Notes: generated by a model from the letters alone, not told the origin. A DNA stretch of 64,000 bases from Symsagittifera roscoffensis (GCF_963678635.1 NC_087064.1:63915548-63979547); one strand, 5' to 3'; counted from the stretch's first letter, positions 50,603 to 59,815 are shown. A program made the numbers and translations.

Positions 50603-51049
50603 TTAATGGGTAAGCATGTGAGTTAGGAAACGTTTCAAAACATGATCATTTATGTAAGCAAAATCAGAAGCATCACCATTAAAGTTTTTATCATAAATCA
50701 AATGTGCAATATAAATGCAAAAAGAACCGCACATGGTAGAGTTTGAGTCTTGCATGGGAAAGTTTGTCATCAATTCAGTCACCTGATGAAAATTCTCGTT
50801 CAATCGTTTATACAGATTGGTGTACTGCCAAAGAGGAAGACCGCGAGGATCAGCAAAACATAAAACACTTCTTCTGTTGCAAATTACAATCCAATGTGTC
50901 CCCGGAGAATCTGATTTTGAAGTGTTCACAATCATAAAGATATTGTTTGGGATGTGAGGTGGAAAATTGTCCGCTGCAAATACTCCAAGAAACTTATATT
51001 TCAGATGTTTACAATTCTGAATGAGGTCCTGCAACTGGATTTCATCCAT
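50603..51049 (-). CDS. adenain-like cysteine protease (capsid maturation)
   Basis: The likely start is the ATG at 51049, 11 nt after the major capsid stop; the ORF is open further upstream but that part lies inside the capsid gene. The 148-residue protein has the adenain/Ulp1 order: H in GTHWIVI, D in FADPRGLP, Q in PMQDSNSTM and the nucleophile C in TMCGSFCIYIAHLI. Related enzymes mature capsid and core proteins inside the particle. It is the last gene of the minus-strand cluster. Intact. Confidence 0.88.
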   Translation of the reverse strand: MDEIQLQDLIQNCKHLKYKFLGVFAADNFPPHIPNNIFMIVNTSKSDSPGTHWIVICNRRSVLCFADPRGLPLWQYTNLYKRLNENFHQVTELMTNFPMQDSNSTMCGSFCIYIAHLIYDKNFNGDASDFAYINDHVLKRFLTHMLTH

Positions 51050-51060
51050 TTTTAGACTGT

Positions 51061-52358
51061 CTAAATGGGAAGGACGTTCTTTGTAACTTTGCGGTCGGAG
51101 GTAATAAATACATTGGATGAGCGTATACCCCAAACAAAACTTTCCAGGTTTGCTGTCAAAGCGTTTGAGAATTGAAGATCGAGTGAAACTGAGCAGTTAG
51201 TAAGTTCTGGATGCAAGAAGTCATGAGCTGCCTGCTGTGTGCTAGTGAGATCAAAACACATAATAAAGTGCTGTTGGTAGTTATCCAGAGTGATTCCCAG
51301 CCCGCAGTGCAACAAACCTAGCGCTGATAGTGTGTTGAAGAAGAGACGTTTATGATCTTGTGTACTGATTGGTGTACTTGCTATTGGTAAACCGTTCCGT
51401 CTCAAGGTAACTTGCTCCAATCCAAACTTTTGATAATGAAAAAGATTCGTTCGGTTTGTTCCTAGAAATGCATTATTTGTGTTCAATGCTATTATAATTT
51501 GTCTCACCGGTTCACGAGCAAAAAAGTCTTCCTGTTGCCAGCTGCGCTGACCAGCTGTTGCAAGAAATGTTTTTGTAATTTCTTCTTGATATGGGTAGTT
51601 TGCAGGAGTTTTGAGCAAAGTTGATTCAATGGCAGAGAGCACATGGTCGGTCACAGTCATTTTTCTAATATATAGGTTCGCTTCGAGTATTTGCAGCTTG
51701 TAATGCTTGGCAGCATCTTCAGAAATAATGAGAAAGTCTTCATGAGAACGTCTGTAGGAAAGTCTGAGGGTAACACCGCTCAACAGATGCTTGTCACATG
51801 TGAAAAAATCAACTCCAGCGGGTCCATAGAACCAAATTTCCCTCGATTCACGGACCAGTTCTCGTTGAGATGTGAAATCAGCTGCATCTATTGCAGCGGG
51901 ATTGTTTTCAAAACGATATCCCTGACACTTAAGCCATGAATCCTTGGCTCCTTTGCTGTTAGAAAATTCTGTTCCAATAAAGCTTTTATGCGCAAAATTA
52001 CTATTGGCATTTGAGATTTTGAGTCCATTAGCAGAGAGGGTACAGTCAGAGAAAAGGGAATACAGGGAGTTGTTTACGAGGAACGGTGAATCAGAGACAG
52101 TAGGATCAGTGTTGTCGTATCGCAGATCAGCTCCATTTGATTGCGTTACTTTGCATCGTATTTCCAAATAAATTTTTTGCAGGTCAACAAAATTATTACG
52201 GTCACCGGTGATTTCAAATTCAAGCATTGGTCCATTGGGTGAATAGACAGGTCCAATTTTTTGATCAAAAATGTTTTCAAAAGTAATCAAAAGAGGTTAT
52301 TTTCAAACAAATCCAGAGAGCTATGGGTAGCTTCATTGGGTAACAAATTAGCGATCAT
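51061..52358 (-). pseudogene. major capsid protein, one-base frame break near the N-terminus
   Basis: The main frame (52296-51061) reads IGPVYSPNGPMLEFEI, LQKIYLEIRCKVT, then the KLQILEANLYIRKMTV and ALGLLHCGLGI blocks. It resembles the F54H12.2-like capsid proteins of animal Polintons, which are double jelly-roll proteins. It lacks an ATG at its start. An ATG at 52358 opens a short frame whose SLDLFENN matches the expected N-terminus, but a one-base shift near 52297-52305 (ACCTC) separates the two. So the gene is broken close to its start, or the sequence lacks a C. It overlaps the core-protein stop. Confidence 0.78.
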
Positions 52359-52770
52359 TTTTGATGTTTGAGAAAAAATCTGCTCGACTTCTCACTGGTC
52401 TGGTTTTTCTTCGAATGGTTGTTTTTCTTTTTCGAGCCCCTACTGACCTTCTTCTTTGTAATCCATTCATTGGTGTCTTTCGCCGACGACGTCTACCACC
52501 ACCGAGTTGTTTTCTTGCAGTTTTTGTGACAGTGTTTTTCAATGCTTATTTAGGAGAATTCTTTTTCATAGCGACATCAATTAGTTCTGGCGCTGCACTC
52601 ATCAAAAGTTCTCTGCCCAGTTTTTTCGCAGCCGGTAGAATAACCCGTCGTGCAAACGGTATAGCAACACGACCAATACCAGCAGCCAAAGCGCCAAATC
52701 CACTGCCGCGTTGTCGGTAGTGTCCAGAGAAATGAGGAAGTGAAGCTTGTTTTGCATAATATTGTTCCAT
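52348..52770 (-). pseudogene. minor core / membrane-lytic-type protein interrupted by an in-frame TAA
   Basis: ATG at 52770, seven bases after the minor capsid stop. The first 74 codons give a Gly/Ala-rich amphipathic segment (GALAAGIGRVAIPFARRVIL) and end at TAA 52546-52548. The same frame continues for 65 more codons with dense Arg/Lys (GGGRRRRRKT, GARKRKTTIRRKTRPVRS), a DNA-condensing tail. In Polintons these two parts are normally one protein, compared with adenovirus pVI/pX-type core proteins. So the stop is a likely lesion. The second part has only an internal ATG. Confidence 0.7.
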
Positions 52771-52776
52771 TGGTTT

Positions 52777-53646
52777 TCAATCAAAGCGCTTGAATTTTAG
52801 AGTCAACACAACTTTACCAGTTCCTGCAAAGGGCACTAGTCTTCCAGTTTCTGTGCGCAACTGTGCCGATATTGATTGTACAGATGAAGTGAATAATTTT
52901 TTGTAGTCTAAATTAGTGAAGTTTTTTCGATGATTAGGTTCAATGCTGCAGGCACTACCGTTTTTGATGCGTCTATTTGAATCAATGACGCGTAACAATG
53001 GGGCCTTTGCATCACCAACAGTTTGGTATTGAATCATGTCAATATAGACAAAAATTAGACTTGTCCCACTTGATAAGTCATATGGGAAATGAGATTCGTA
53101 CAGTTCGTTTCCTTCATAAGATGCATGGAAGGAGGGTATCATTTTGTAACCAATGTGATATTCACCGTTCTCATCAAGCTTTGCATTGTAGCCTAACAGA
53201 CTGGGTATTTGGGGACTTGGGAATGAGATTCCTTCATTTGCGTTCATCCAAATGCTCATGCTATTCGTGATTTCTTGAGGACTCGCATCAAAATGAATTT
53301 TGTCTTTGAGTTTTGTTTTTATCTCATTAATCAATTGTTCTATAAAAGTGTACTGTCCTGATTTGATAAAAACCTTTTCGCCATAGTAGGGTCTGGAAAT
53401 TGTATTCCGATTGCCAGCGTTGGATTTACTGGCTACTACTTCGGATGCTCTGAAGTACGTAAATTCCTCATCAGTAACATTGTTTAATTTTGTGGGGAAA
53501 ATTATTTCCGAGAGAGCAACTCTGCAATCTCCGTCTAAAGCTGTTTCTTCTTTACAAAAATTTCTAAAACTGGCCAAAGTGTTGTCTGGGAAAAAATCCA
53601 TTGATGCTGTTGAAATCAAATGTACAGTAAACTCATCACTGCCCAT
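52777..53646 (-). CDS. minor capsid (penton-like) protein, 289 aa
   Basis: The start is taken at the ATG 53646, before DEFTVHLISTASMDFFPDNT; an upstream TTG is not used. The opening FTV.L...ASMD.FPDNTLASF..., then the CRVALSEIIFP block, is characteristic of Polinton minor capsid proteins predicted to have a single jelly-roll. The frame is intact. It overlaps the integrase stop by 11 nt and ends 7 nt before the core gene, which fits a structural-gene block. Confidence 0.82.
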   Translation of the reverse strand: MGSDEFTVHLISTASMDFFPDNTLASFRNFCKEETALDGDCRVALSEIIFPTKLNNVTDEEFTYFRASEVVASKSNAGNRNTISRPYYGEKVFIKSGQYTFIEQLINEIKTKLKDKIHFDASPQEITNSMSIWMNANEGISFPSPQIPSLLGYNAKLDENGEYHIGYKMIPSFHASYEGNELYESHFPYDLSSGTSLIFVYIDMIQYQTVGDAKAPLLRVIDSNRRIKNGSACSIEPNHRKNFTNLDYKKLFTSSVQSISAQLRTETGRLVPFAGTGKVVLTLKFKRFD

Positions 53647-54652
53647 TTTCGTTATAATCAGCTTTGTTTCCAATTAAACTAAGTTCTTTTTCATAAAATT
53701 TTCCGCTCATTTCTTCCTTTTCCGCATCAATGAGACTGTATGTTCGTGGGTTTACAGTAGGAATGGCAACTATTTCAAAAACTTCGTCTATAAAAATCTG
53801 CTTGTAACCTTTTCTAAAAGGCAAGTCAGTCTTCGCTATTCGCACATAGTCACCAACATAAAATTTTGGTTTCTGTACCAACTTCGATGAACTGTTTGCA
53901 ATTAATGAAACTAAAGCAGGTACATGTTTTCTTGTGACATTGTTTGGAGCCAATTTTGTTACTCTATTAACGCGTGAGTTAATCGTTTGAACAAAACTTT
54001 GTAATTTTTCAATATAACTGTAAGTCCATTCAAACTCCAAGTATTTGTAGATAATACTTTTCAGCGATCGAATGTTTCTTTCGGCAAACGCTGATTTTTT
54101 TTCACTGTGAGTATTGTATTTGATGATTTCTCGTTTAGTACATAACTTTTCGAACTCTCCTTTAAACTCGGTGCCTTTGTCAACCCAATCTTTTTTTGGT
54201 TGTTTTGTTTTGATCATTTTTTTGAAAGCTTCGGTTGTTTCTTTAGCATATTTGGTCTTCGGGGGTTCCACTCGTAAGTAGCGAGAGAGACAATCGACAG
54301 CAACTAATAAATATCGTACCCCTCGGTTATGTTTAGCCAATTTATCAACATAAGCCAAGTCAAGAGACCAAATTTCGTTGATATCGTTAACAATCACTTT
54401 TAGCCGAGGATATGTTTTAGGAAACAATCCATACTTTGTATGTGATGATTGAGATCTCAGAAAGTTTTTAACTTTTTATGGTGAGAGTTGACTAGCATTT
54501 GTTAAATTTTTAACGCTACCAAATGCAGCTGGACCTTTCGTGTAGAGTAATTTGAGTTTCTTTTCTTCACTGATAGTAGGATTTCCATTCTTTTGTTGAC
54601 GTCGTCGCAAACGATTCTTTACTGCTTTCATAGTTTTTATCATCGTCGTCAT
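53636..54652 (-). pseudogene. retroviral-type (Polinton) integrase with in-frame TAA
   Basis: The catalytic part (from about 54475) has D in WSLDLAYVD, D in WVDKGTEF and E in SAFAERNIRS, the DDE triad, followed by a C-terminal chromo-like region (YVGDYVRIAKT). The same frame upstream of the TAA at 54476-54478 contains YTKGPAAFGSVKNL, the conserved N-terminal motif of Polinton integrases, starting from ATGs at 54652 or 54631. So a single stop splits the gene; it lies where a Lys codon would fit the family. No other lesion is visible. The N-terminus overlaps the upstream gene by about 85 nt. Confidence 0.82.
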
Positions 54653-55508
54653 CGTCGTCGTTGGTGGTTGGGAAAAATTCTTTTTTCTGGGTTTTTCTTT
54701 TGTCGGATTGCTTGGTTTTGGGTTTGAAAGTTGTCGATCGAGTCTTCGAAGAGGAGGGTTTCGATCTCTTCGAGTCCTCAGTTGTCGGGTTGTCGGAGAC
54801 GAAGGAGGAGGAAGTTGAGGGCTTAGCTGCTTCGCTCTTAAGCGAGCGAAGAATCTGTTTGGCATAAGTGTTGGACACTAAGCTAGGATCAAGATTCAGT
54901 TCTTTCAAAATGTGAAGATAAAAAACACCCTCAAGTTTTTTTGTGTTTTGCTGTGTATCGTACAAAAAGGATTCAATTTTAACGAGTGTTGGTTTTCCTT
55001 GAATTAGAACATATCCGTCAACGTCTAATGTCAAGGATTCAACTTTGAACAACTGCTTCAGCACTATGTTTGCCCTTTCCAATTTATTAGCTTCCAATAG
55101 CTCTTGAATGGACTCCATAACCTTTCGAAACACTTCAGCGGTTTTTCCATAACTTTTTTCATCCTTTTTTTCTAATCTCTTTGAACTTGTCTGCTGCTGA
55201 GAATTGTATGATTCAATATTTTCTTCTGCTTCATCATCACCATCACCACTGAAATTAGTAAGTGCAGATAAATTTCTTTTTCGAAGATTTGGTACTGCAT
55301 TACTAGGGGTTAAAGGAATAGGAGATGTTGGATTTAATGGTGGTGGAGAGTCACGGCTGATATTTCGTTCTCGAAATCGTTGTATGTAATTGAGTTGAGA
55401 TGATTTGTCGTTAATTAATGGATTATGAAGGATTTGAGATTTTGGTGCAGTTTTTTCATCTGGAGCATATGTTTCTCGAGGAATGAGGATGAATTCTCCA
55501 GTATACAT
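54567..55508 (-). CDS. conserved Polinton protein of unknown function, 313 aa
   Basis: ATG at 55508. MYTGEFILIPRETY at the N-terminus and a helical domain at about 120-225 (ERANIVLKQLF, VLIQGKPTLVKIESFLYDTQ, LVSNTYAKQIL) are a layout I associate with a protein found beside the integrase in animal Polintons. The C-terminal 90 residues are low-complexity (Ser/Lys-rich, then a run of seven Asp encoded by a GAT/GAC repeat near 54650). Function unknown. The frame is intact and overlaps the start of the integrase gene. Confidence 0.72.
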   Translation of the reverse strand: MYTGEFILIPRETYAPDEKTAPKSQILHNPLINDKSSQLNYIQRFRERNISRDSPPPLNPTSPIPLTPSNAVPNLRKRNLSALTNFSGDGDDEAEENIESYNSQQQTSSKRLEKKDEKSYGKTAEVFRKVMESIQELLEANKLERANIVLKQLFKVESLTLDVDGYVLIQGKPTLVKIESFLYDTQQNTKKLEGVFYLHILKELNLDPSLVSNTYAKQILRSLKSEAAKPSTSSSFVSDNPTTEDSKRSKPSSSKTRSTTFKPKTKQSDKRKTQKKEFFPTTNDDDDDDDKNYESSKESFATTSTKEWKSYYQ

Positions 55509-55518
55509 GCTTAAGGTT

Positions 55519-55809
55519 CTAGTTTTTCAGGTAATTGTAACACGATTCTCCGATTGATTTAACCAGTGAAATATTGTTTGCCAAAACTTTTCGTTTTTCT
55601 CGGATACTAAACTTAGGGTCAACAATTTTTCCAAATGGTATTTTCTTACTCTCGATGAAACTCTTGTTAGCTGGATCATGTCCCAGAAAAACATTTACAA
55701 AACAATCGCAAAGAAATCTAATAAAATTTGAATCAGCTCCTGTCAAAATTGATCTACAATGGCGACTATTGAGCATTTGCTTCAATATACATAATTCTTT
55801 CTCTTTCAT
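55519..55809 (-). CDS. small conserved Polinton protein, 96 aa
   Basis: ATG at 55809 (MKEKELCILKQML), overlapping the ATPase stop by 44 nt and ending 11 nt before the next gene. Pattern: helical N-half (SNFIRFLCDCFVNVFLG), then a basic region (KFSIREKRKVL). Similar small proteins sit at this place in other animal Polintons; the function is not known to me. Confidence 0.65.
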   Translation of the reverse strand: MKEKELCILKQMLNSRHCRSILTGADSNFIRFLCDCFVNVFLGHDPANKSFIESKKIPFGKIVDPKFSIREKRKVLANNISLVKSIGESCYNYLKN

Positions 55810-56458
55810 TTTCAAGAGATGTGATAACTGCTTTTGAGGATGGTAAATAGAAAATGGTCGGTGATGGTCGAACTATGTTTGACGAATAACGAAGACATTC
55901 TGAAGTTTTGGGATCCAAGTCTATCAACAGATGACCGAAATCTTCTTTCGTTGCTAACTGATGCGCATGACGGAGGAATTTTGCATTATTCAACTGTCTG
56001 CCTAAATAATCAATTTTTTGAATGTCTCGTGGTGATTTGAACGAAATTAAGTGAGTTGTATTCAAATCTATTGTACGTGATTGCTTACTTTGCTGAAATA
56101 AATTGTGCATGACAAAAATAACATGAACATTTTTATGTCGACCTGCTGTAGCTAATTTAAGAAAATCTTTTTCATTAAAAATTTCTTCACAAGTATCATC
56201 AAAGACAATCATACAATTCCGTATGTTATTAACAATTTCAAAGCTGGACAATTTTATAAATTCAATATCAAATTTGTTGTGAGAAACAAAGGAACGGTAT
56301 TTGGGTTTCTCGTGAAGATAAAAATAAAATATCTTATTATACGATGGATAGAATGTACCTTTGAGAAGCATTTGAAAAATTAAATCAGTTTTGCCAGATC
56401 CCGAGGGACCTGAAACGGACATAAACAGACGATATTTTGTTGAAATGATCTTATTCAT
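55766..56458 (-). CDS. FtsK/HerA-type DNA packaging ATPase, 230 aa
   Basis: The start is taken at ATG 56458, three bases after the preceding stop, giving MNKIISTKYRLFMSVSGPSG. Walker A is GPSGSGKT, and Walker B is CMIVFDD followed by EE. A sensor-like AGRHKNVHVIFVMHN block follows. This is the A32/FtsK-HerA packaging ATPase that pumps DNA into the capsid in Polintons and related viruses. Intact. Confidence 0.87.
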   Translation of the reverse strand: MNKIISTKYRLFMSVSGPSGSGKTDLIFQMLLKGTFYPSYNKIFYFYLHEKPKYRSFVSHNKFDIEFIKLSSFEIVNNIRNCMIVFDDTCEEIFNEKDFLKLATAGRHKNVHVIFVMHNLFQQSKQSRTIDLNTTHLISFKSPRDIQKIDYLGRQLNNAKFLRHAHQLATKEDFGHLLIDLDPKTSECLRYSSNIVRPSPTIFYLPSSKAVITSLENERERIMYIEANAQ

Positions 56459-56460
56459 TA

Positions 56461-56751
56461 TTATAACTTGGGATTGGGTAACATGTAACCAACTGTACTG
56501 GATAGTATTGAAAGCCAAATGGCAGTCTCATCACAACTAAGGTTGTAAAAGGACAGTTTTGAAATCGATAAAGAGAGCAAAATGAAAATGAAACAGACAT
56601 GTGTGAAAAAGACAACTTCTGCAGACGGAAGAGAAACAGAATTACAAAATTTCCAAGATCTGTTTTCGTGAGATAAAGACTGTTCGACACCACCAATGTC
56701 TACAAAGTCGCAATCATTGTTCTCGACAGTGGTGGTTTCTTCAATTTCCAT
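56461..56751 (-). CDS. small membrane protein of Polinton type, 96 aa
   Basis: ATG at 56751 (MEIEETTTVENN). Acidic N-terminus, one membrane helix (about residues 46-64, VVFFTHVCFIFILLSLSI), then a conserved-looking end with SCDETAIWLSILSSTVGYML and a final PNPKL. I recall a similar C-terminal signature in Polinton proteins encoded just before the ATPase. Function unknown. It overlaps its upstream neighbour by 11 nt. Confidence 0.62.
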   Translation of the reverse strand: MEIEETTTVENNDCDFVDIGGVEQSLSHENRSWKFCNSVSLPSAEVVFFTHVCFIFILLSLSISKLSFYNLSCDETAIWLSILSSTVGYMLPNPKL

Positions 56752-57038
56752 GTTTACTGGAAGACTTTTTTTGCTTATTTGTATCAAGGTTGATAGTTAC
56801 AACTGCATACCAATCGCCTTTTTTTCTCTCTGATCTATTGCCGTTTGGTTTGTATTTTATTATATATCTTGCTATGTTTTTGTCTGTCAGAAGTATCCGA
56901 ACAATTTTTTCTACGTTTCCGGTACTGATTTTGTCTAATAACTCTTTTGGTAAATTTCCTCCTGTTAAACTTACATTTTGTGTGTTTTCTTTTGGCAAAA
57001 TGTTTTTTTTTGAAATTTTGAATTTTCAAACACGACAT
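56741..57038 (-). pseudogene. small protein with LPKEL domain, frame broken at an A9 run
   Basis: An ATG at 57038 opens a short frame (MSCLKIQNFKKK). The conserved-looking domain GGNLPKELLDKISTGNVEKIV lies in the next frame. The switch falls at a nine-base T run on the plus strand (57003-57011). The domain resembles that of the neighbouring 57137-57436 product (LPAELKELVKTNNVEEI), suggesting tandem paralogues. Function unknown. Confidence 0.55.
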
Positions 57039-57136
57039 GTTAGCAACTAGTAATCACACAAGATCAACAGAAAATGAAAACAATCAATAAGTATATTTAT
57101 TATGATTCACAAAACTTGGCATATATATGTGTTTCG

Positions 57137-57436
57137 TCATTTCGGTTCAACAGGCAAATCAACTCCTCGTTCAATGAAGAAAAACTCATATTTTGTGAAT
57201 TTGTCATGGTTACAATTAGATTTGAACTTTACAACAAAATGAGCAGCAACTCTGATAGTGGCTTGAACTAAATGTATTTCCTCAACGTTATTAGTTTTGA
57301 CTAATTCTTTCAGTTCAGCTGGAAGCTGATGGTCATGCAAATGGATTTGTCTTCTCTCTCCCAGCTGAGGTTGGAGCCCTTCCAGGTTGAGATTGAACAA
57401 CGGAATTGACTGGCGAAATTCCTGGAGTCTGGACAT
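57137..57436 (-). CDS. small protein with LPAEL domain, 99 aa
   Basis: ATG at 57436. After an unordered-looking N-terminus comes LPAELKELVKTNNVEEIHLV, then a beta-like VAAHFVVKFKSN and YEFFFIERG. It matches the domain of the 56741-57038 gene in order and in several residues. It overlaps its upstream neighbour by about 104 nt. No known family recognised. Confidence 0.58.
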   Translation of the reverse strand: MSRLQEFRQSIPLFNLNLEGLQPQLGERRQIHLHDHQLPAELKELVKTNNVEEIHLVQATIRVAAHFVVKFKSNCNHDKFTKYEFFFIERGVDLPVEPK

Positions 57437-57620
57437 TGTACAGGTGAAAGTAGTCAAGAACTGTAAAAAATTTCCGTAAATTATCGATTTCGATATCGTT
57501 CAGTGTAATTTGTTCGAGTTTTTGCAGGAGAGGTTTTCCTCGACAATCTAATATGCCTGTCCGTGTAAGAGTAACTTTAATTCTTGGTGTTAAATTGTTT
57601 TCAGGACTCTGATTAGTCAT
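57333..57620 (-). CDS. small protein, 95 aa, possible PC4-like or ssDNA-binding fold
   Basis: ATG at 57620 overlaps the stop of the upstream gene (57613-57615). The segment PRIKVTLTRTGILDC then KLEQITLNDIEIDNLRKFF has strands followed by a helix with an ITL...L pattern, similar to the end of the PC4-like protein at 59396-59815. That relation is a guess. The C-terminus is Pro/Ser/Gln-rich. Confidence 0.45.
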   Translation of the reverse strand: MTNQSPENNLTPRIKVTLTRTGILDCRGKPLLQKLEQITLNDIEIDNLRKFFTVLDYFHLYNVQTPGISPVNSVVQSQPGRAPTSAGREKTNPFA

Positions 57621-58617
57621 CGAAGCGTAAACCACCAAATTTGGAGATAAGGTTGTTTGCATCATTGGACAGTTCATTTTGTAACCAATCGAAAAAAACT
57701 TTGGATTTTCTACGGGTACAATGCTTTAATAATTGATGCACGGGAAGTAAATGAGAATGTCGTTTGCAAATACGTTTTTCTTGACCCAATAACTGTTCAA
57801 TTTTTGGGCAGCCAATATCTTCTAAATTTGTCACGGGTAATTTCAAGTATTCAGCTAATGAAACAGATTTTTGTGTACCTTTTGCAAAAAAATGGGAGTT
57901 TGGGTTCCTCAAACGAATGCTGTCAAAAATTTGATCCAAATATGAGTAAGGGTATTCACCTTCGTCCCAACGGAGCCCGTGTAGAAATTTAGATACCCAA
58001 TTGTAAGCTTTTTTCTCTTCTTTTGATAAATTGTTGAATTGAACTGGTGGCAGAAAATGAATTGTATCAATTGTATTAGCAGAGCAAACGGAAAGTTCCT
58101 TTATGATCAAAGGTTTCTTGCCACATTTAAATCCTTCAATATCTAAAATAATGAGATGGTTGAAAAACAGATTTTTAGTTTTCTTTCTTTGGGTTAACAT
58201 GACTTTCACTCAACATTCCAACAAACGAAATAACTTTGGTGGGAATGTTTTAAGAAATAAGCAAAACGCAATACCTGTCACGTGACCCAGGTAACAGTTT
58301 TTTATTGGACAAGGCAAAACATATGTGTACCCAGCACCGATATGATTTTTTTCTTGCAAATATCCTGCTGCGTAATGCAAAATAGCATGTATTCTAAGAA
58401 ATTTGAAATCTTTCAAGTGTTTGTCGAGCGACGAATTGTCTATTCCAATTAAACCACCATATGGTCTGTTTTTCAAAACAAAATTCAAATTAATATCAGC
58501 ATCCAAATACAAACAAGTGGCTAAAAAATACTGAAATCTGACTGATTTGTCTGGATATTGTGATTTTAAGTCTATAAAAATTTCATGAATGAGTTTTAAA
58601 TCGAAAGTTGAAATCAT
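57613..58617 (-). CDS. RNase H-fold/exonuclease-like candidate, two exons with a 72-nt intron
   Basis: Two same-frame ORFs (58617-58213 and 58209-57613) are separated only by a TGA at 58210-58212. A 72-nt intron from CAG|GTATTG (58274) to GTGAAAG| (58203) would remove the stop and keep the frame. The downstream part opens with LIILDIEGFKCG, a D-x-E start typical of DEDD exonucleases and other RNase H folds. It ends with Cys/His-rich GCPKIEQ...CKRHSHLLPVHQ. The upstream part (GGLIGIDNSSLDK, CPIKNCYLG) is not recognised. Function is inference; I did not identify all catalytic residues. Confidence 0.5.
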
Positions 58618-58664
58618 GTTTACTGAACTCAATATAATAAAAAAGGAATAATGAAAAGTATCAA

Positions 58665-59430
58665 TTAAAACTTAACTTTCTCTTCAACAATAAATTTCAC
58701 AAATAGCACATCAGTATCTACATCAAGCTTTCCATATCCACTTGTCAAAATATCCATTATTTTACAAAAAGCGGCAGAATGGGTTCCATTAATTAAACTT
58801 TCAAATCTTTTCAAAGTTTCTGTATTCATCTCATCTGTTTGAACATGTCTGCTTTCTGTATGCTTCTTTGAAGCTGAAGTCGAAATTCTTACCGATTTGC
58901 TTAACGTCGACGATGCAGCAGGCGTAACTGTATTATCAATTCGTTTCTGTCCCCCAACGGCCGGAGATTTCTTGCAAACGTTTTGATTTGGTCAAGTTTG
59001 TTTGTTAGATGATGTTGCAGAAAGCAATAAATTGGGTAAACATTTTTGATTGCAGTGAAATCTAACAAATCGAGATTGGCTGCAACAGGTTGTGCTGAAT
59101 AAGTGAGAGCTAGTTTAAGCTTGTCAAATAACTCACCGTTTCCTTTGACATCTTTAGCAGGAGAAACTAAGTATTTGAAGCAAGTGAAAATACAAGGAAC
59201 ACTCAAAACATTTTTGGGAAGGAAAAAATTGGTTTAATTGTTCCTCTGAATCTACTTGAATCAATATATGGTAATGAGTTTTTTTTTCATTCTCGACTGA
59301 AAAAGGGCAATATTCAGATTTGAAGTGGCTTCCAAAAGCATAATTTTTAAAAGTAGATAACAAATTTGAAATTTGGTTGAAATTTTTTGAAATAATCAGG
59401 TAACACAACTTCGAACATAGCTTCTGCCAT
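58665..59430 (-). pseudogene. HxH-containing protein, unknown, with several frame breaks
   Basis: ATG at 59430 (MAEAMFEVVLPDYF). The reading then changes frame at an A6 run near 59385, continues through YAFGSHFKSEYCPF and KTHYHILIQVDSEEQL, changes again near 59180 (CFKYLVSPAKDVKGNGELF) and returns near 58960 to a Ser/Thr-rich stretch and a helical end at 58665 (GYGKLDVDTDVLFVKF). The HYH motif recalls HUH replication proteins or viral NS-type proteins, but the partner Tyr is not convincingly placed. A decayed gene, or one with assembly indels. Confidence 0.45.
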
Positions 59431-59815
59431 TTTGTAAAGGAAAATTAATTCGAGTCGTGCTTGAAATCGTTTGTGTTTGAGGAAATTGAGATTTCCTGGC
59501 TCGTTTACAGTTAGACTGTGGTTTGTCTTTGTTTTCAACAGTATCAGAAATTTCACTTGTTTGCGCTCGGATTGAATTTCCCGACTTTAGTAATTTTGAA
59601 AATTCTTCGCTGCTTAAGGAAAGTCTTTGTACACATTCAAATTCAGCGCCTTCAGTTGCTTTTTTGAAAACTTCCAGGAATACATAAGTTCCAGTTTGGT
59701 CATATGTTTTCAATGTAGCACGCACTAATCTTTTACTGTTTTCCGAAATATCAAAATAGCAATCACCAAAATCTTTATCTGCATTTGCTGTGGTGCTTGT
59801 TTTGGTTTTATTCAT
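59396..59815 (-). CDS. PC4-like (p15) single-strand DNA-binding/coactivator-type protein, 139 aa
   Basis: ATG at 59815, the first gene of the minus-strand cluster. Residues about 18-72 (CYFDISENSKRLVRATLKTY, then TYVFLEVFKK and RLSLSSEEFSKLLKS) follow the PC4 pattern of four strands and a helix ending in an L...EE...L motif. A basic, Ser/Thr-rich tail follows. PC4 proteins bind single-stranded DNA and act in transcription and replication, which would suit a DNA virus-like element. The family call is from pattern memory. A TATAAAT on the minus strand (59923-59930) about 110 bp upstream may be its promoter. Confidence 0.5.
   Translation of the reverse strand: MNKTKTSTTANADKDFGDCYFDISENSKRLVRATLKTYDQTGTYVFLEVFKKATEGAEFECVQRLSLSSEEFSKLLKSGNSIRAQTSEISDTVENKDKPQSNCKRARKSQFPQTQTISSTTRINFPLQNGRSYVRSCVT

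Noticed and set aside
52577-52784. Trp/Cys-rich minus-strand ORFs of 60-67 aa
   Set aside because: They are alternative frames of the core-protein gene, whose Gly/Ala/Arg composition fits the Polinton core protein.
13282-54478. Reassignment of UAA as a sense codon, suggested by in-frame TAA in Gag, integrase and the core gene
   Set aside because: The host GTPase ends with its CAAX box directly before TAA, where any extension would destroy prenylation. So TAA is a true stop in this genome.
54476-54865. 129-aa Pro/Arg-rich minus-strand ORF as a separate gene
   Set aside because: Its first half is a shadow of the 313-aa gene. Its second half is the N-terminus of the integrase.
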